This document shows positions 12,093 through 24,400 of a stretch of DNA of 64,000 bases, in pieces. The stretch lies in NCBI GenBank assembly GCA_018340805.1, contig JACMZG010001863.1:20724775-20788774 (forward strand), given 5' to 3'. The translations under genes were made by a program, and so were the position numbers. How positions within the stretch are numbered: position 1 is the stretch's first letter; each line of letters opens with the position of its first letter. Under the pieces are notes generated by a model. It saw only the letters and a program-made list of their open reading frames with translations, did not search any database and had not been told where the DNA came from. Source of the stretch: Microvelia longipes (Eukaryota; Arthropoda; Insecta; Hemiptera; Veliidae).

Positions 12093-12824
12093 GTTAGACT
12101 AATTACAGTTAAATGTATTTTGCATACAAGTCATTTTTAACTCAACTCAAAAAATCAGACAGTAAATAAAAAACATACTTCCATTGTTCCATGGAGGTAT
12201 ATAGCAATAAGTATTAGTTTAAAACTGGACATTAAATGAAATTTAATATCATCAATATACGTAATAAAAAACCTTTTCGCAAAATAGGTTAACGTAGTTT
12301 AAATAGTTTATCTTTGGGCAGTACAACTAGACATTAAGTTTGGTTTTGTGTCAAGTTTAAACATTTGCGTAGACACTGAAGAAGTTATGACTGACACAGA
12401 CCTACAGACATCAGAATGGCATAAGGCCGCTTAAAACGTATGATCGTAAAAAAATCTTGAAGTCGCATTATTGTATTGATCACATGATCTTCCTAAATAC
12501 CTAAGCTTATAGCTGAGGAATAGTCAAAACTAATCTACTTAAAGTAACCAATATATTGAACAATGGTGTTGCATATTTATAAAATGTTCTAAATAAAAGA
12601 TGGAAAAAAAGGATAGAAAATAGGAAGGAGGAATGACTGATGATGCGAGGAGGAAGTCCCTCCCAAAACTGCAGGTCTATTGATCTCCTCTAACAGGAAC
12701 TAGCAAATTTGTTTTTTAATAACCACATCTGTTGGTAATGATTCAAACCATTGTCTAAACCATTTGTTACTTTTCATGACAGTTTTTAAGGTTAATAAAG
12801 TAGATAAAGTATTTACAGAAAGGT

Positions 12825-12895
12825 TAACGGGTACCTCGGAACTTTTCCTCACAATTTCGGAAGCTTCACTCCTTCTAATAAAGCCATAGTGGACA
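12825..12895. repeat. Dispersed repeat fragment (GGTACCTCGGAAC type)
   Basis: GGGTACCTCGGAACTTTTCC is followed by TCACAATTTCGGAAGC. It matches 25345-25375 and, in reverse sense, the GAGGAAAGGTTCC segment near 33855. This is a fragment of the family with the GCGAAGCG motif. Confidence 0.4.
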
Positions 12896-13140
12896 AAACC
12901 TTAAATTGGTATAACATCGGTCACGCTACGTCCGGTCTCATGATGCAAAACTAGCCTAACGATTAGATAATAATAAATTTGTTCATGCTAGGTAATTCAC
13001 GACATTTCTTACAGATTCAGTAATTTCGGGTCGGCTTCGCTTATCTTCAGAATTTTGTAACCACTCAATGGCTAAAGTCGTAATTTATTGGTTTTACTAT
13101 AGATAATACCTAATATATAATATAAATGCATGCATACATA

Positions 13141-13149
13141 CACACACAC

Positions 13150-13226
<77 letters not shown>

Positions 13227-13242
13227 TATATATATAATATAT

Positions 13243-13304
<62 letters not shown>
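13141..13304. repeat. Compound (CA)n and (TA)n microsatellite
   Basis: A short CACACACACA run is followed by about 150 bp of TA repeats with a few interruptions near 13220-13255. Confidence 0.95.
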
Positions 13305-13307
<3 letters not shown>

Positions 13308-13438
13308 TTAATTAAGTTTTAAATATTTAACAGTATAATTTGTGGATTTGTGCACTGAAAAATCACGCGGCATTTCCTTTTAGTTCAGGAATCGTCCTTA
13401 AGACTGCACCTACCATTAGGCCACGCGTTATTATCTGT

Positions 13439-13560
13439 ATAATAATAATAATAATAACAAACCATTTATTTATGTTCTTAAATAATATTATACAAGCGAT
13501 ATTATAAATTTACAAATCGTAGATTAAATATTAATTCAACCAAAGCAGTGGTTACTGGCT
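13439..13560 (-). repeat. Probable 3' end of a retroposed element
   Basis: An (AAT)n run at 13440-13456 adjoins non-simple sequence containing CAGTGGTTACTGGCTGAGCC. Read on the minus strand this resembles an element ending in a (TTA)n tail. The family is not identified. Confidence 0.3.
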
Positions 13561-15315
13561 GAGCCAGCTAGTTTGGTAATTATATTAAAATTACATCAAT
13601 TATCATTAAGTAAAAAAATATTTGAAGCAACTCTTGAAGAAGCTCTTGAAGGAGTATTTGTATATTAAATAATTATAGCACCAAGTGAGGGCATTATTTA
13701 GAATGGTTTTATACAATATCAGTCATCTTGAAAAGCACGATCTAAGAAGAAACTATGCATTAGGGTCATTGTATCAGAATTAAATATAAAGTTTTTATTT
13801 AGCAAATGCCTATACGGTCCGAAATGGCCAATCACAATAAAGTAAAAAAAGTACTTAGAATCTTGAAGTTAATATTAAGACTAAGGAAATTTAAGATCAG
13901 AATTTTTTTCAAACTTACGGAATATATAATTAGTTAACACACAAGTAAAAACAACAGAAAGTATAGACAGTAAAAAATGTACTTAACCACCTGAAAATAA
14001 ATTTTGTTTTAAGAAAATAAGATAGACTGTATTGTCAAAGCTGGCACCATAAAATCATACATGGTATACTGGTAATTACCCTTAGAGGTGGGTCTTTGGG
14101 TAAAGTCCTTTGCAAGTTAAACAAATGACATTTAAAGAAAGCACTAGTCAGACTTTTAACCCATTTTAATAATTATCACTAAAGAACATAATGAGCAAAA
14201 TAAATCCTTTAATTCCATACAATACAATTTTTAATCAGCTTTTCTCAGTGAAACATCTGACAAAAATTCTAATTATTTTAGAACAAAGGCAATACAATTA
14301 AAATAGAACACAAAAATAGAAAGAAAAACAAATTTAAATCTCTCCGAAATAATTTTTGAATTCCTCAAGCTTCATGCTCTTCTACGTTGATTGAACATTT
14401 AATTCTCGGGTTCACTTTTTTACCGTTTCTTTTAATAATTTTTTTCAGTTTATCAACTTTAAAAAATAATCAAAAGAAAAATCATTTTTTAGAAAAAGTT
14501 TAAAAACAAACATTAAAGAACAATTTTTTAAAACTCATATTAAATATAAAGAGTTAAAACAACAAATATTAAAAACAATAAACATTCTTAACAATTCATA
14601 AACTTTTTTTATTATAATTAAGTTTCATTTGTGATAAAGCAACTCAAACAAAGTTGAATGGAAGCTTTTCGCTGAGAAATTAAGCGAAACACAATAAATT
14701 AACTTTTTCTTTGTCCAATTTCAAGTTTTTCCTTTTAAGTCACGACTTTTTTATTGCTTTTAATTTGTTAAAAGAAATAAATTTATTTTAGGTTTAAACA
14801 CTTAAATATATTTTTAATTAATATATGTGTCGAAGAGCAGTGGTTTCGTTTAAACTTGGAAGAATTATTTGACGCCATCAATTATACTACATCAGCAGAT
14901 GTTTTAAGTCGATTGAAATCTTGTCAGGAGTCAGAACAAGATGTACTAAGAGCATTCATGAAGAATAATCACTACCCCCTCTATTGACATGATTAGTCTG
15001 TTGCCTAGTTATCAGTTGATATATCTTGGCAGTGCCCCACCAAGTCTAGCGGTCACTTGTGTACCATCCTTTACAGGAAGCATCTCGAGGCTATTTTCAC
15101 CCCATTGTATTTTCTTATTCAGGACTTAAAAACATATAATTTTTATATTTAACTAAAAGGTTTTGTTGAGCAGACTCATTCAAACGAATTTAACATCTTT
15201 AACTATTCACAGGTGTTGAGATATAATGGCTAAATTGAGGCTGTTTTGACATTCACTCATTCACTCAATTACTCACTCCTCAAAATTCTAAGCCATTTTC
15301 AGCAAACGTAGACAC
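13561..15315. other. AT-rich sequence, nothing recognised
   Basis: Unrecognised AT-rich DNA between two simple-repeat tracts. No open frame of useful length and no transposon ends were seen. Confidence 0.5.
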
Positions 15316-15318
15316 TTG

Positions 15319-15489
<171 letters not shown>

Positions 15490-15784
15490 AAAATGCTGAT
15501 GTGAGAATTAATGAAACATTGTCAAAATCTATCATTGTCAGTTTCTTCTACCTAATATGTTTTATCTAAGTTGAAAAGTAAGTTCAACAGGACATAACTA
15601 AATATTTTCACGCAATTTATGAATTGTTTAATTAAAGAAAATGGTGTTGAATAATATATAAGCGGATTAATATCCTGAAACTAATTAATAATTTAATAAT
15701 ATTTCTTAGCGAATTGTGGAAGAATTGATATTCAAGCTTACAAAAAGGAATGATATCCCAACAAAAAGACATGCGAGTAAAAAA

Positions 15785-16075
15785 AGAGCCAAGTCTAGCA
15801 TAAAAAGTTGTGAGATCATTGAATAAGCCAAGTCATAGGTTCCTTATAATATTTGTAAATATATAAGGTCTTGGCGATTTCACTTTGTGACTTGGCCATT
15901 ACGCAGTTTAAAGTAATGTAGTACTAAACATCTAGTATAGAGAGTAGACATACTCTATAATAATATATTCAGCCGATTTAATAAGTTTGTTATGCATTTC
16001 AGTGTGTGCTAATATTCTGTGTGGCCAAGTCACTTTGTGACTTGGCTAAAAAATCAATGAAATCGGCCAAGTAGA
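15785..16075. repeat. Region with recurrent GCCAAGTCA motifs and a perfect hairpin
   Basis: GCCAAGTC or its complement occurs at 15787, 15826, 15890, 16024, 16037 and 16067. At 16024-16046, GCCAAGTCAC and GTGACTTGGC form a perfect 10-bp inverted repeat with a TTT loop. The pattern suggests a small inverted-repeat element or nested copies of one. Its limits are not certain. Confidence 0.45.
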
Positions 16076-18468
16076 AGAAGAGAAAAAACTTTTGAATGGG
16101 ATCAGATAGACAGACAATCCAGCTTGTGATTTCTTTCTATCAGTGAATCTTTTGCAATTTTCATGTGTTTCGAATTGAAAATTAGAATTTTAAAAATTGG
16201 AAAATTTAATATTTGCCGCATTATTGCTATATACACAAATAGAAAATAATATCAATGATATTCTCTTTACCTACTTTCTAAAAAAGTTTTCTACAAATAA
16301 AATACTGATGGGCCAATGATTTTATTTATCACTACACAGTTTTATATGTAGGCCAATAAAAGATAGATTAAGCAAGTAGAAGGGATAAACTTGTGAGTTT
16401 ACTTTGTTGTTTGTTTGGTGACTCATGTAGGTTTAACAGACAAAAAAATAAAATTTAGTTAAATTAATTTTAATAAATCATATTAAAATAGTTTGTGTAC
16501 TGTTTGTTATGTTCAGTTACGCAGTGTGTGTGGTATCCCATGTCCAATATCAAAAACAGTGTCACTAAAGTGAAAGGAAGACGGTCCAATAAAATCCCGT
16601 GTAAGGGGTAACGACAAAAATGCAAAAAAAGCCTAGATTCAGGTTTTGCTTATTGGAGCTAGAGGTAAATAGAGTCTGGGTTTGTTGTTGCTGGTTTTAG
16701 TATAGTCATAGAGTTTGAAGGGGGTAGATAGGGTTTATATTGAGACCGGAGGTAATAAGGATAACAGGAAAACGACCTCTATCCACTTTAACCTGACATC
16801 GCCAGTAACCTTTTTTCCATATCCTCTTTTCTATATTTGCAATACCTTCTGATTTTACTTGATTCTCTTAAACATAGAACTACTCCCTTCTAGTTCCTTC
16901 TTTAAATAACGATGGCTCTTGCCTATGTTTTGATTCTCTTGAATATCTTTTTTAATGTACATTTATTTTTCTATACTATCTTGGCACTCTCATATTATGT
17001 ATCTCTTATGTTTATTACGAATGTATTCGATTTTTTTACTATAGATGAAACCGATCTTTATCTCTTTCTACGAAAATTACATACATACTATGATGAACTC
17101 ATAAATATAATCAATATTTTCTTCAGATTTCCCAATGCACTTTAATCAAACCTCTAACATTATAGAATACAACGTCTTCGTTTGCCATTGATATATGTGT
17201 CAAGTTTGTTAGTAGATGCCATGCCTATGTTCTTTAATTAATAAATAGCTGATCAAATGATTTTTAAAACGAGTAGACACATACACCAATACAAGAAAAA
17301 ATATATTCGGACTGGTTTTAGCACTATGTCATCATTAAAAAGTGGGACCACACTCAACTAATAATTTCGTATGTGGATAACTTCTTGTCTCTATAAACCG
17401 GACGACTGTAACCTCACCTGCTGATTGATCGACTGATTAAGGCCATTCGAGCACAACTGTGTTCTACCATACTGAGATTATTCTGTGTCTTCAACCTTTT
17501 TTCTTAAAATGATTATTCACTATCTATTTCTTTTGCAAGTATTGTGAACGCATTATAACATAAAGTGTATCATTAATACGGTTAGGCTAAACAACATAAC
17601 TATTATAATATTGTTAACATAATGTAACACATTATATTAATTGTGTCTTACCATTGTATTCAATTATAATAATTAATAAACAAGACAAATTATTTTAAAT
17701 ATTATAGTCATTATTTGTTTATTTAAGGATAAGATTCGTCATTCTAATTTAGACAAGTTATAATTCTAACAATACTATATTGAAGGATTTATTAAAAATT
17801 TTGATTTTAATTATCTTTTACAAACCCAAATAAATATGTATATTCGTCTTTTTTAACATCTGTTGACCTCTTTTTTTTCGAGATTTATACCTGCATTATT
17901 TGAATCATGTATTTTTTCTAAATATACGTAATATATGTTGCATTTTACCACTCTTACACAAACGTAGAAATAGCTTACTAGTACATGTTAACTCTTTATT
18001 ACACAGATTCATACGCTTGTGTTGTCCTACAAACATTCATCGATTCAAGCTAATGTCGTCTATTCTTTTTTTGCAAAAACATGTCTCTATTTTCTCCACG
18101 ATTGTATTATAAACCTTTTCCTCTATAAAACCCATTGGATTTTAATTAGAAGGCTTTATCCTTACCGATATTGCTCCTCTGCCTTGGAGCTGTGTTAATT
18201 ACACTCTGCACGTCTATGAGGTTGGGTTCCTCTGCTCCTCTTGCTTTACCCTTTGTCTAGTTTTTCAATATTAAAAACACAAGGTACGGAATGTAAGTGA
18301 AAATAAATTTTAAATAAACTTGTTTCAACTTTTACTTATATCTTTATTTACTTTATTGATTTTGTGATAATTTATGAAATATATTTAAATTACGTTAACC
18401 ACTTTAAATAAATGTTAATAAATTTATGGATTTTAGTCGACGGTAACAACTATAAATGGTTTAAAAAC
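16076..18468. other. AT-rich sequence, no gene recognised
   Basis: Plus frames at 16912-17145 and 17900-18112 are rich in Phe, Leu, Ile and Tyr, as expected of AT-rich chance frames. Neither has a recognisable domain or upstream context. Confidence 0.5.
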
Positions 18469-18561
18469 GTAGTGAATCATTGGTACGTTACTACGCTGTG
18501 GATTGCTCATAACATCAAACTACAAATTCCGTCTTTTCCACAAGAATATCTATATTTAAAT

Positions 18562-18599
18562 AGCAGAGCCGGCTTTCGGCTTTCGCCATCAACTCTGCC
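18562..18599 (-). ncRNA. Decayed hammerhead ribozyme motif, AGCCGGCU family
   Basis: On the minus strand: GGCA, then GAGTTGA in place of CUGAUGA, stem II GGC-GAAA-GCC, GAAA, the palindrome AGCCGGCU, C and TGCT. The altered core box predicts loss of catalysis. Confidence 0.6.
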
Positions 18600-18691
18600 G
18601 GAAAGGTGAGTCTTTATATGTTGTCCAAAATCTCTATATGTTTGAAGCCCTTAACGGATATTTTGGACAACATATAAAGACTCACCTTTCC

Positions 18692-18729
18692 GGCACAGTT
18701 GATGGCGAATGCCGAAAGCCGGCTCTGCT
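18692..18729 (+). ncRNA. Decayed hammerhead ribozyme motif, AGCCGGCU family
   Basis: GGCA (18692-18695) is followed by CAGTTGA in place of CUGAUGA, stem II GGC/GCC, GAAA (18714-18717), AGCCGGCU, C17 (18725) and TGCT (18726-18729). Everything but the first core box is kept. Confidence 0.6.
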
Positions 18730-18999
18730 ATTTAAATAAAGATATTCTTGTGGAAAAGACGGAATTTGTAGTTTGATGTAGTGAATCATGTTTAAAGTTA
18801 AGATGGTTCTTGTCTTCCAGCGATGAAGATCTTCTCGGACAGTAAATCTTACTCTGTGTTTTCTGGGTGGGGAGCATAGGGCATAGAAATTTCTTCATTA
18901 ACAGGCTTCTTCAGAAATGCTAGGATATAGGTGAAAACAATGATCTGCATAACTGGAACCCAGGTCGTTCTTTGCTGCTGTTAAGTCATTTGTTTTTAT

Positions 19000-19090
19000 C
19001 CATAAAGCCAACATTGGTGAAAATTAGTCCCACTGTTGAAGCGAAACATTAGATAATTATATAAATTGACCCGGACATCATAGAGAGATC
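19000..19090 (+). repeat. Remnant of the ACGU-family Penelope-type element
   Basis: CCACTGTTGAAGCGAAACAT (19031-19050) is followed by ATAAATTGACCCGGACATCA. This parallels the CCACAGTGGAAGCGAAACGT and ACATTGACGCGGTCACCACC segments at 10.45-10.51 kb. The ribozyme core is lost. Confidence 0.5.
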
Positions 19091-21125
19091 TTATTAGCTT
19101 AAAACAACCTGGTTTAAATAAAATAATATCCAGTATATTAGGAACGCCGACTGTAGTAACAATAGTTACTATAAATTAAAAACAAGAGACAGGGACAGTA
19201 ATTAGGAAGTAGGAATAGATCACCAAGAAAGTAGACCACGTCTGCAAGAGAGGGGAGTTTGTGGCTGATCCACTGAAGGGCCTTGGTTGTACTTAATGTT
19301 TGCATAGATTATATAGTAATCTAACAAGAAACATCTCACTGCAAGACTTAGTTTTCCTTCTCTTAAAACCAAAAATAAGGTACAATATTTTTTCTATATA
19401 AGGTAAATTAAAGTTAAAGTATCTTTTACGAGTTCCTCACATCGCACAAATAAGTACCACAAGCTTTGTGTCAGTAACAAATGACGGCCCATGGGTGGAT
19501 TTCCATCCGTCGCTTGCTCAGAGACTAATACTTAAAGAGAGGACTTAAGTAAAGTAACACAGTAATATAATATAACTGTACTTACTCCTACTATTAATAT
19601 TACAGCACATACTAATATTAAATTTTTTTAGTCAAATCACAATAAATCACTTTATATAACAAAGATAAGTAAAGAACATGTGCAGTAGATAACAATTACG
19701 TCTTTTTTGAATCATTTTCTTTAATTTAAGACATAACAGTCCAAAAATAATGAAATATTTATGGGTAATTATTATTAGTATGAAGCATCAATAATGACGT
19801 TACTAATGTAAAGTTATGGTACCAAGCTTCCCAGGGAATGATAACAATGTTGTATCCTCCCTCTAAGTATTAGTCTCTGCTCGCGTGGAAACCATTAAGG
19901 CCTTGACTGTAATCGAATTTGGACTGACAGAGCTGCAGGTACACGTGTTAATTATCCGGTGACAACAATACACCAACGGTATCCCCAATAGTTACAACTA
20001 TAAACGGTCTTGATTAACAAAACTATAATGACAAAGTTGAACTGAGTCTAAATGGGAGTACAAAACACCATACCTGATATGTAACACTAAAAGGGTTGTT
20101 TAAACATGTATAGATCCACTTTGACAATAAACTTGACATTCTGTAGATTAGTAGATAGTTGAGTAATATCTTTTTAATTTTAATAAAAAATCGAGCGTAA
20201 ATAAGTTATACTGTTCAATTTCTGTAGGTAACTTACAATTTTTTCGTCCACTACTTCAATTTACTAGCAAATAGAAAAACACGCACAACCCCTAAACAGT
20301 AGCCTTATTGGATGGAAAATCAAGGAAACCTTTACTTAGGACAAGGCGAATAAGACAGGAAGGTTTTGGCTCGACTCCAAAACCAAACGTTTTCTTTAAC
20401 AGCAAATGCTTATAAAAGCCAAAACTAAAATTGAATCTTTTTCTCCCTCGCAAGTTTTTACTTACTGAAACTTTTCTTAAAAGAGTAGCGTTATCGTTAT
20501 CAATTTTATTTATAAATTGTTATTTAATTTTATCTTTTAGTTTAATAGGATAAAATTTATTGAATTTTATTCGAAAGTGACATTACATAATATGATTAAG
20601 TCGTTAAAAACTGAAATTTGCAATAGTCAATTTAAATTAATTTAAAATGAAAAGTAAATTTTATATTTTTATAGAGGTGAGATTTTTTCCGACAGAAATT
20701 ATTTTTAAGGCATTTAGACCTTTTGTTTGGGTTTGATGTTATCTAGAGGGATTATTAAAAAAGATCAGATAAACTAATGAATACATAAATATATAAAAAT
20801 AGATAGATGATTATAAGTACTAATGGATGCATGAAGATAAATATTAGTAAGCTGTAAGACCATAAAAACCAATGGTTTGGCCGCTATGTGGCATCGGCAT
20901 TGGGAGTCACTTCGCGGCCACATGATTGTTGTCTTATATCAGTTTGTGATATTACTAATTTATACAAGTTGTGTCATATTAAGGATATAAGCAAATTTTA
21001 AAATGTTTACTCAAAAATCTAATTTGTTAACATTATGTTTCATATTGTAAAACTATAACTCATTATATATCATTTAAATTTTTTGAAGACTGCAGTCCTT
21101 TATAAATAATATTATTTTATTTAAT
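19091..21125. other. AT-rich sequence, no gene recognised
   Basis: Unrecognised sequence. A short GC-rich inverted repeat (TGGCCGC/GCGGCCA, 20878-20920) may be the end of a degraded element. Nothing else stands out. Confidence 0.5.
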
Positions 21126-21129
21126 AACC

Positions 21130-21172
21130 TTCACAACGTTTCATTGAGCGAAGCTCAACATCTTCAGGTGAA
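21130..21172 (-). ncRNA. Hammerhead ribozyme motif, intact core
   Basis: Read on the minus strand. Stem I is UUCAC (complement of 21168-21172) paired perfectly with GUGAA (complement of 21130-21134). CUGAAGA is the complement of 21161-21167. Stem II is UUGAG/CUCAA around CUUCG, then GAAA, palindromic ACGU and cleavage base U (21135). All catalytic core positions are present, and this copy has the best paired stems I and II in the window. It is the Penelope-type minimal form needing a partner for helix III. Confidence 0.75.
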
Positions 21173-21447
21173 TCTAATAAAACTAAAAATTGTAATGTTG
21201 AAAAGGTTTTTAAACGAAACATAAAATTGATATTAATTTTAAACCTTTAAATACACTGGTTGATTACTAGCCTCACTTTCACCGGTATGCTATGTTTTTA
21301 TTAATATGTTGTTTTAAATTTTTATCCTTTTGACACCTTATTGTCACGTTTATTTTAGATTTCTTTGTTTATTGTATTATTTTATTTTATTTTTTACACT
21401 TTACTCTATTTTTTCATTTTATTAATTGATTAATTGTTTGTCATGAA

Positions 21448-21489
21448 GGCACTGATGATGACCGTTAACGGTTGAAAGTCGGCTCTGTT
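21448..21489 (+). ncRNA. Hammerhead ribozyme motif, AGCCGGCU family, intact core
   Basis: GGCA (21448-21451) and CUGAUGA (21452-21458) are followed by a stem II of GACCG/CGGUU around UUAA, GAAA (21474-21477), helix-III segment AGUCGGCU, C17 at 21485 and UGUU (21486-21489), which pairs with GGCA using two G-U wobbles. The downstream TATATAAATATA and GTGGAGAGAC resemble the other family members at 18.7, 55.85 and 57.42 kb. Confidence 0.7.
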
Positions 21490-21499
21490 ATATAAATAT

Positions 21500-24400
21500 A
21501 ATAATGTGTGGAGAGACAAAAACTGTTCTGTTTTTATTCATTATTACGGCACATTATTACGGCTCAATTCAACATATAAAATGCGGTCGAAAAAAACACT
21601 GTATCGTTTTCGATTTATTTGAACATGGTCCGAAGTGGAAACAAGCACTTTAACTACTCAAAGCCAGTTTTAAATTCTAAAAAAAGATATGGAAAAAGTT
21701 TTGTATGACTTATGGGGATAAATTGGCGCGTTTTATTTTTAAGAAAACCAAAAATGAGAAACAAATTTTAATGCTATGTTAGGTTTATGAAGCATAAGCC
21801 GGAAACTAGAGTAAGGAGTTAATCGTAGAGCAAGAATACACAGATTTTAAATAAAACCTCTTAGCATACGGACTTCTGGGCCAGAAAAGTTTTGATTAAC
21901 TTACAACAAATAAAGGACGTTTTACTGTGCGGTCTTTCGTAAAATTTTATTTGAGACCAAAAAATTCGTTGTACGCTCCAATGTCCTAGACAAAATTAAT
22001 TAAGCTAGATAAAATGTGATACAAAAATAAACTAACTCTAAAAAGAATGGTAGTTGAGTGGGACCCATAAAGTCTAACCCATAACTAACTACTGCATGTG
22101 TGGATATATTTTTGTCTTGCAGTTATTTAGAATAACAATGAACATGAAAATAAATATAAAATAGGTATGAATTTTCATTTGTTCTTACCCAAACCTATTT
22201 AATAACTCAAGTATAAAATCTATAATTTGAAACGTTTAAAAACACACAAATCGAGTTAAAATATGGGTTAAAACATTTAAGTACATTAGCCTATAAAATT
22301 TGGTCGAATGATTTAAACAGGGTTTATTAAACAAATTTGTTGGTAATTACGGTTGAATAGGTAAGGAGTACTTAAAAACTATAACACTATTAAAAAGTTA
22401 AAAAGCTTACCGACAAACTTTGCGCTTAATATAACAATAAGAAAGGCGACTATGCCAGCACACATCTTAGACTCTGATCAGCACCTACTTGTTTCATCTT
22501 CTCATTCGAACTCTTCCTATGACAAAAAAATTTAAAAAAAACCTTTGTTATTATTGAATAACAATAATTAGATGGTAGTTGTGATAGTTTGAGGTTCCTC
22601 TAACATGCTTTAATATCTTAAATTCCTCATTAATACCGTAGGTATGTAAGAAAAGTATTGTGTTAGACGGATTGTCATAATCGGGATTTATATTTAGTAT
22701 CTCTCTGCGCTTAAATGCCGTGAGAGTGACTTTAAATAAGTGAACCGGCTCACCAAACTTATGAAATGGATAGCTGAATGAGGACAGTATTTCTTAGCGA
22801 TATATGTCGATTGATAGCTTAGCCTAGGGGGTTAAATAAAGATAATCCATAATAAAGTGAACATATAAACCTAAATAACCCTAATAGGGGTGCATAATAT
22901 TAATTAAGGTGGGGCAATTACTATAACATAAAATATGTATGTGCAGGCCACAATAAGGCCGGAACATTATTCATTTCTTTTATTCTTTTAGAACAGGAAA
23001 CTCATGAGCTTTATAACATCTTATGATCTATACGATAACAATTACTAATAGTTCAACAAAGGTAAATGATAACAAAGGTTTTATGATAAACAGTAGTATC
23101 ATCAACATAAGATAAAAGCTATAGTTAATTATCATATATTTTTAAGTATCGCACCAATAAATATGTATGTTCGCGAATAACTATGTATAAATAAAAATAA
23201 ATATATATGAACACTTCTTTTCATATACAAAGTTACTTGCATGGCAACCATGAAGTGGCAAATTTGAAGTTCGCAAATAAACTAAACAAATTTAATATTC
23301 TAGAAGCTTTTGAAATTTCCATAGACACCGAGATTCGATTAATGTGAATGAAGCAGTTCCTAAGCTATTAAGACACTGGCATCAGAAGAAAGAAACAACC
23401 CGGTCTAACTGTGAAGGATTTTTTTTCCAAATCCATTTTCAATTATCTTTCCTCTATACTTGATTTTTTAAATTTTTTTCTCAATTTTTTTTACTATTTT
23501 GTAATGTTTTATGTCAAGAAGTTTTTAAAGTTGATGTGAAGTTTGCTCTAATAAACTCATGATGGTCGGATACGGCAGGACTTCGACTCTCTGTTTTTAA
23601 TATTATAATAATTAATAGAGACTTTAATAGCATTAATATTTTAGGTAGAAGACAGTTAATTAGAACATAAATTTATTTGAAATCAATAAAGATCCAACTT
23701 TCCACAATAGATCAAATATATTAATTGTAAAAATAAAATGTATGTTATTTGACAGGGTAATTTAATAAAATAAAATCAATCATTTAATTAATCCTGGAGG
23801 AGGTTCCTTTTACTGAATTATACCATTGTTAAAAATGATACATTTTTTTTAAAATTTAGAGGAAGAGCCCGCATTTTTTACTTTTCCTCACTATCGTAGT
23901 GAGTAAAAGTATATTTGTTCAGCCTAAAATTACAAAACAGATGTTTCATGAGTTGATTTCATCGTGCATTGTCATAGAAAAAGTTTTTTTCATCCTAAAT
24001 ACAAAACCGAGGTTTCATGATTGTTTTTCATCGAGTTGTGTCATAAGAAAAGTTTTTTGTTCATCCTAAAAATACAAAAAAAAGGTTTCATGAGTTGTTT
24101 TCATCGAGCTGTGAATAGGCTTGAAAGCTGAAACATATAGCACAGAAATCAGATTTAAGGTTTAGTTACGCTACCCAGAAGATAATTTAATTAGGCCGCT
24201 TTAATATATTTTTTGAGCCATCAGGAATGTATAAATTTGTTAAAAATTGAATAATTTATCGATCCAGTTGAAATTTGACACAAATGCACATCTATAAGCG
24301 GCTAAAAAAAGCTACTATAATAAATTCTTATACTTCATGGTACAACAATTTATACCAATTCCAATATTTAAGTCAATAAAAGATTTTTAAGTAACAGATT

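Larger units (their letters stand above)
18481..18777. mobile_element. Penelope-type foldback element with AGCCGGCU hammerhead remnants
   Basis: A ~297-bp element is flanked by a 12-bp duplication, GTAGTGAATCAT (18469-18480 and 18778-18789). Like the element at 10.2 kb it starts with a ~31-bp unique tail, followed by ~120-bp arms (about 18512-18631 and 18660-18777) in near-perfect inverted orientation around a 28-bp loop. Each arm contains a decayed hammerhead: stem I GGCA/TGCT, stem II GGC/GCC, GAAA and AGCCGGCU-C are kept, but the CUGAUGA box reads GAGTTGA (left) or CAGTTGA (right). The distal arm sequence matches 55.65-55.88 kb and 21.49 kb. There is no coding capacity. Confidence 0.75.

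Noticed and set aside
13365..13432. tRNA-like A box on the minus strand (GTGGCCTAATGGTAGG)
   Set aside because: No B box at the right distance and no cloverleaf, so neither a tRNA nor a SINE can be supported.
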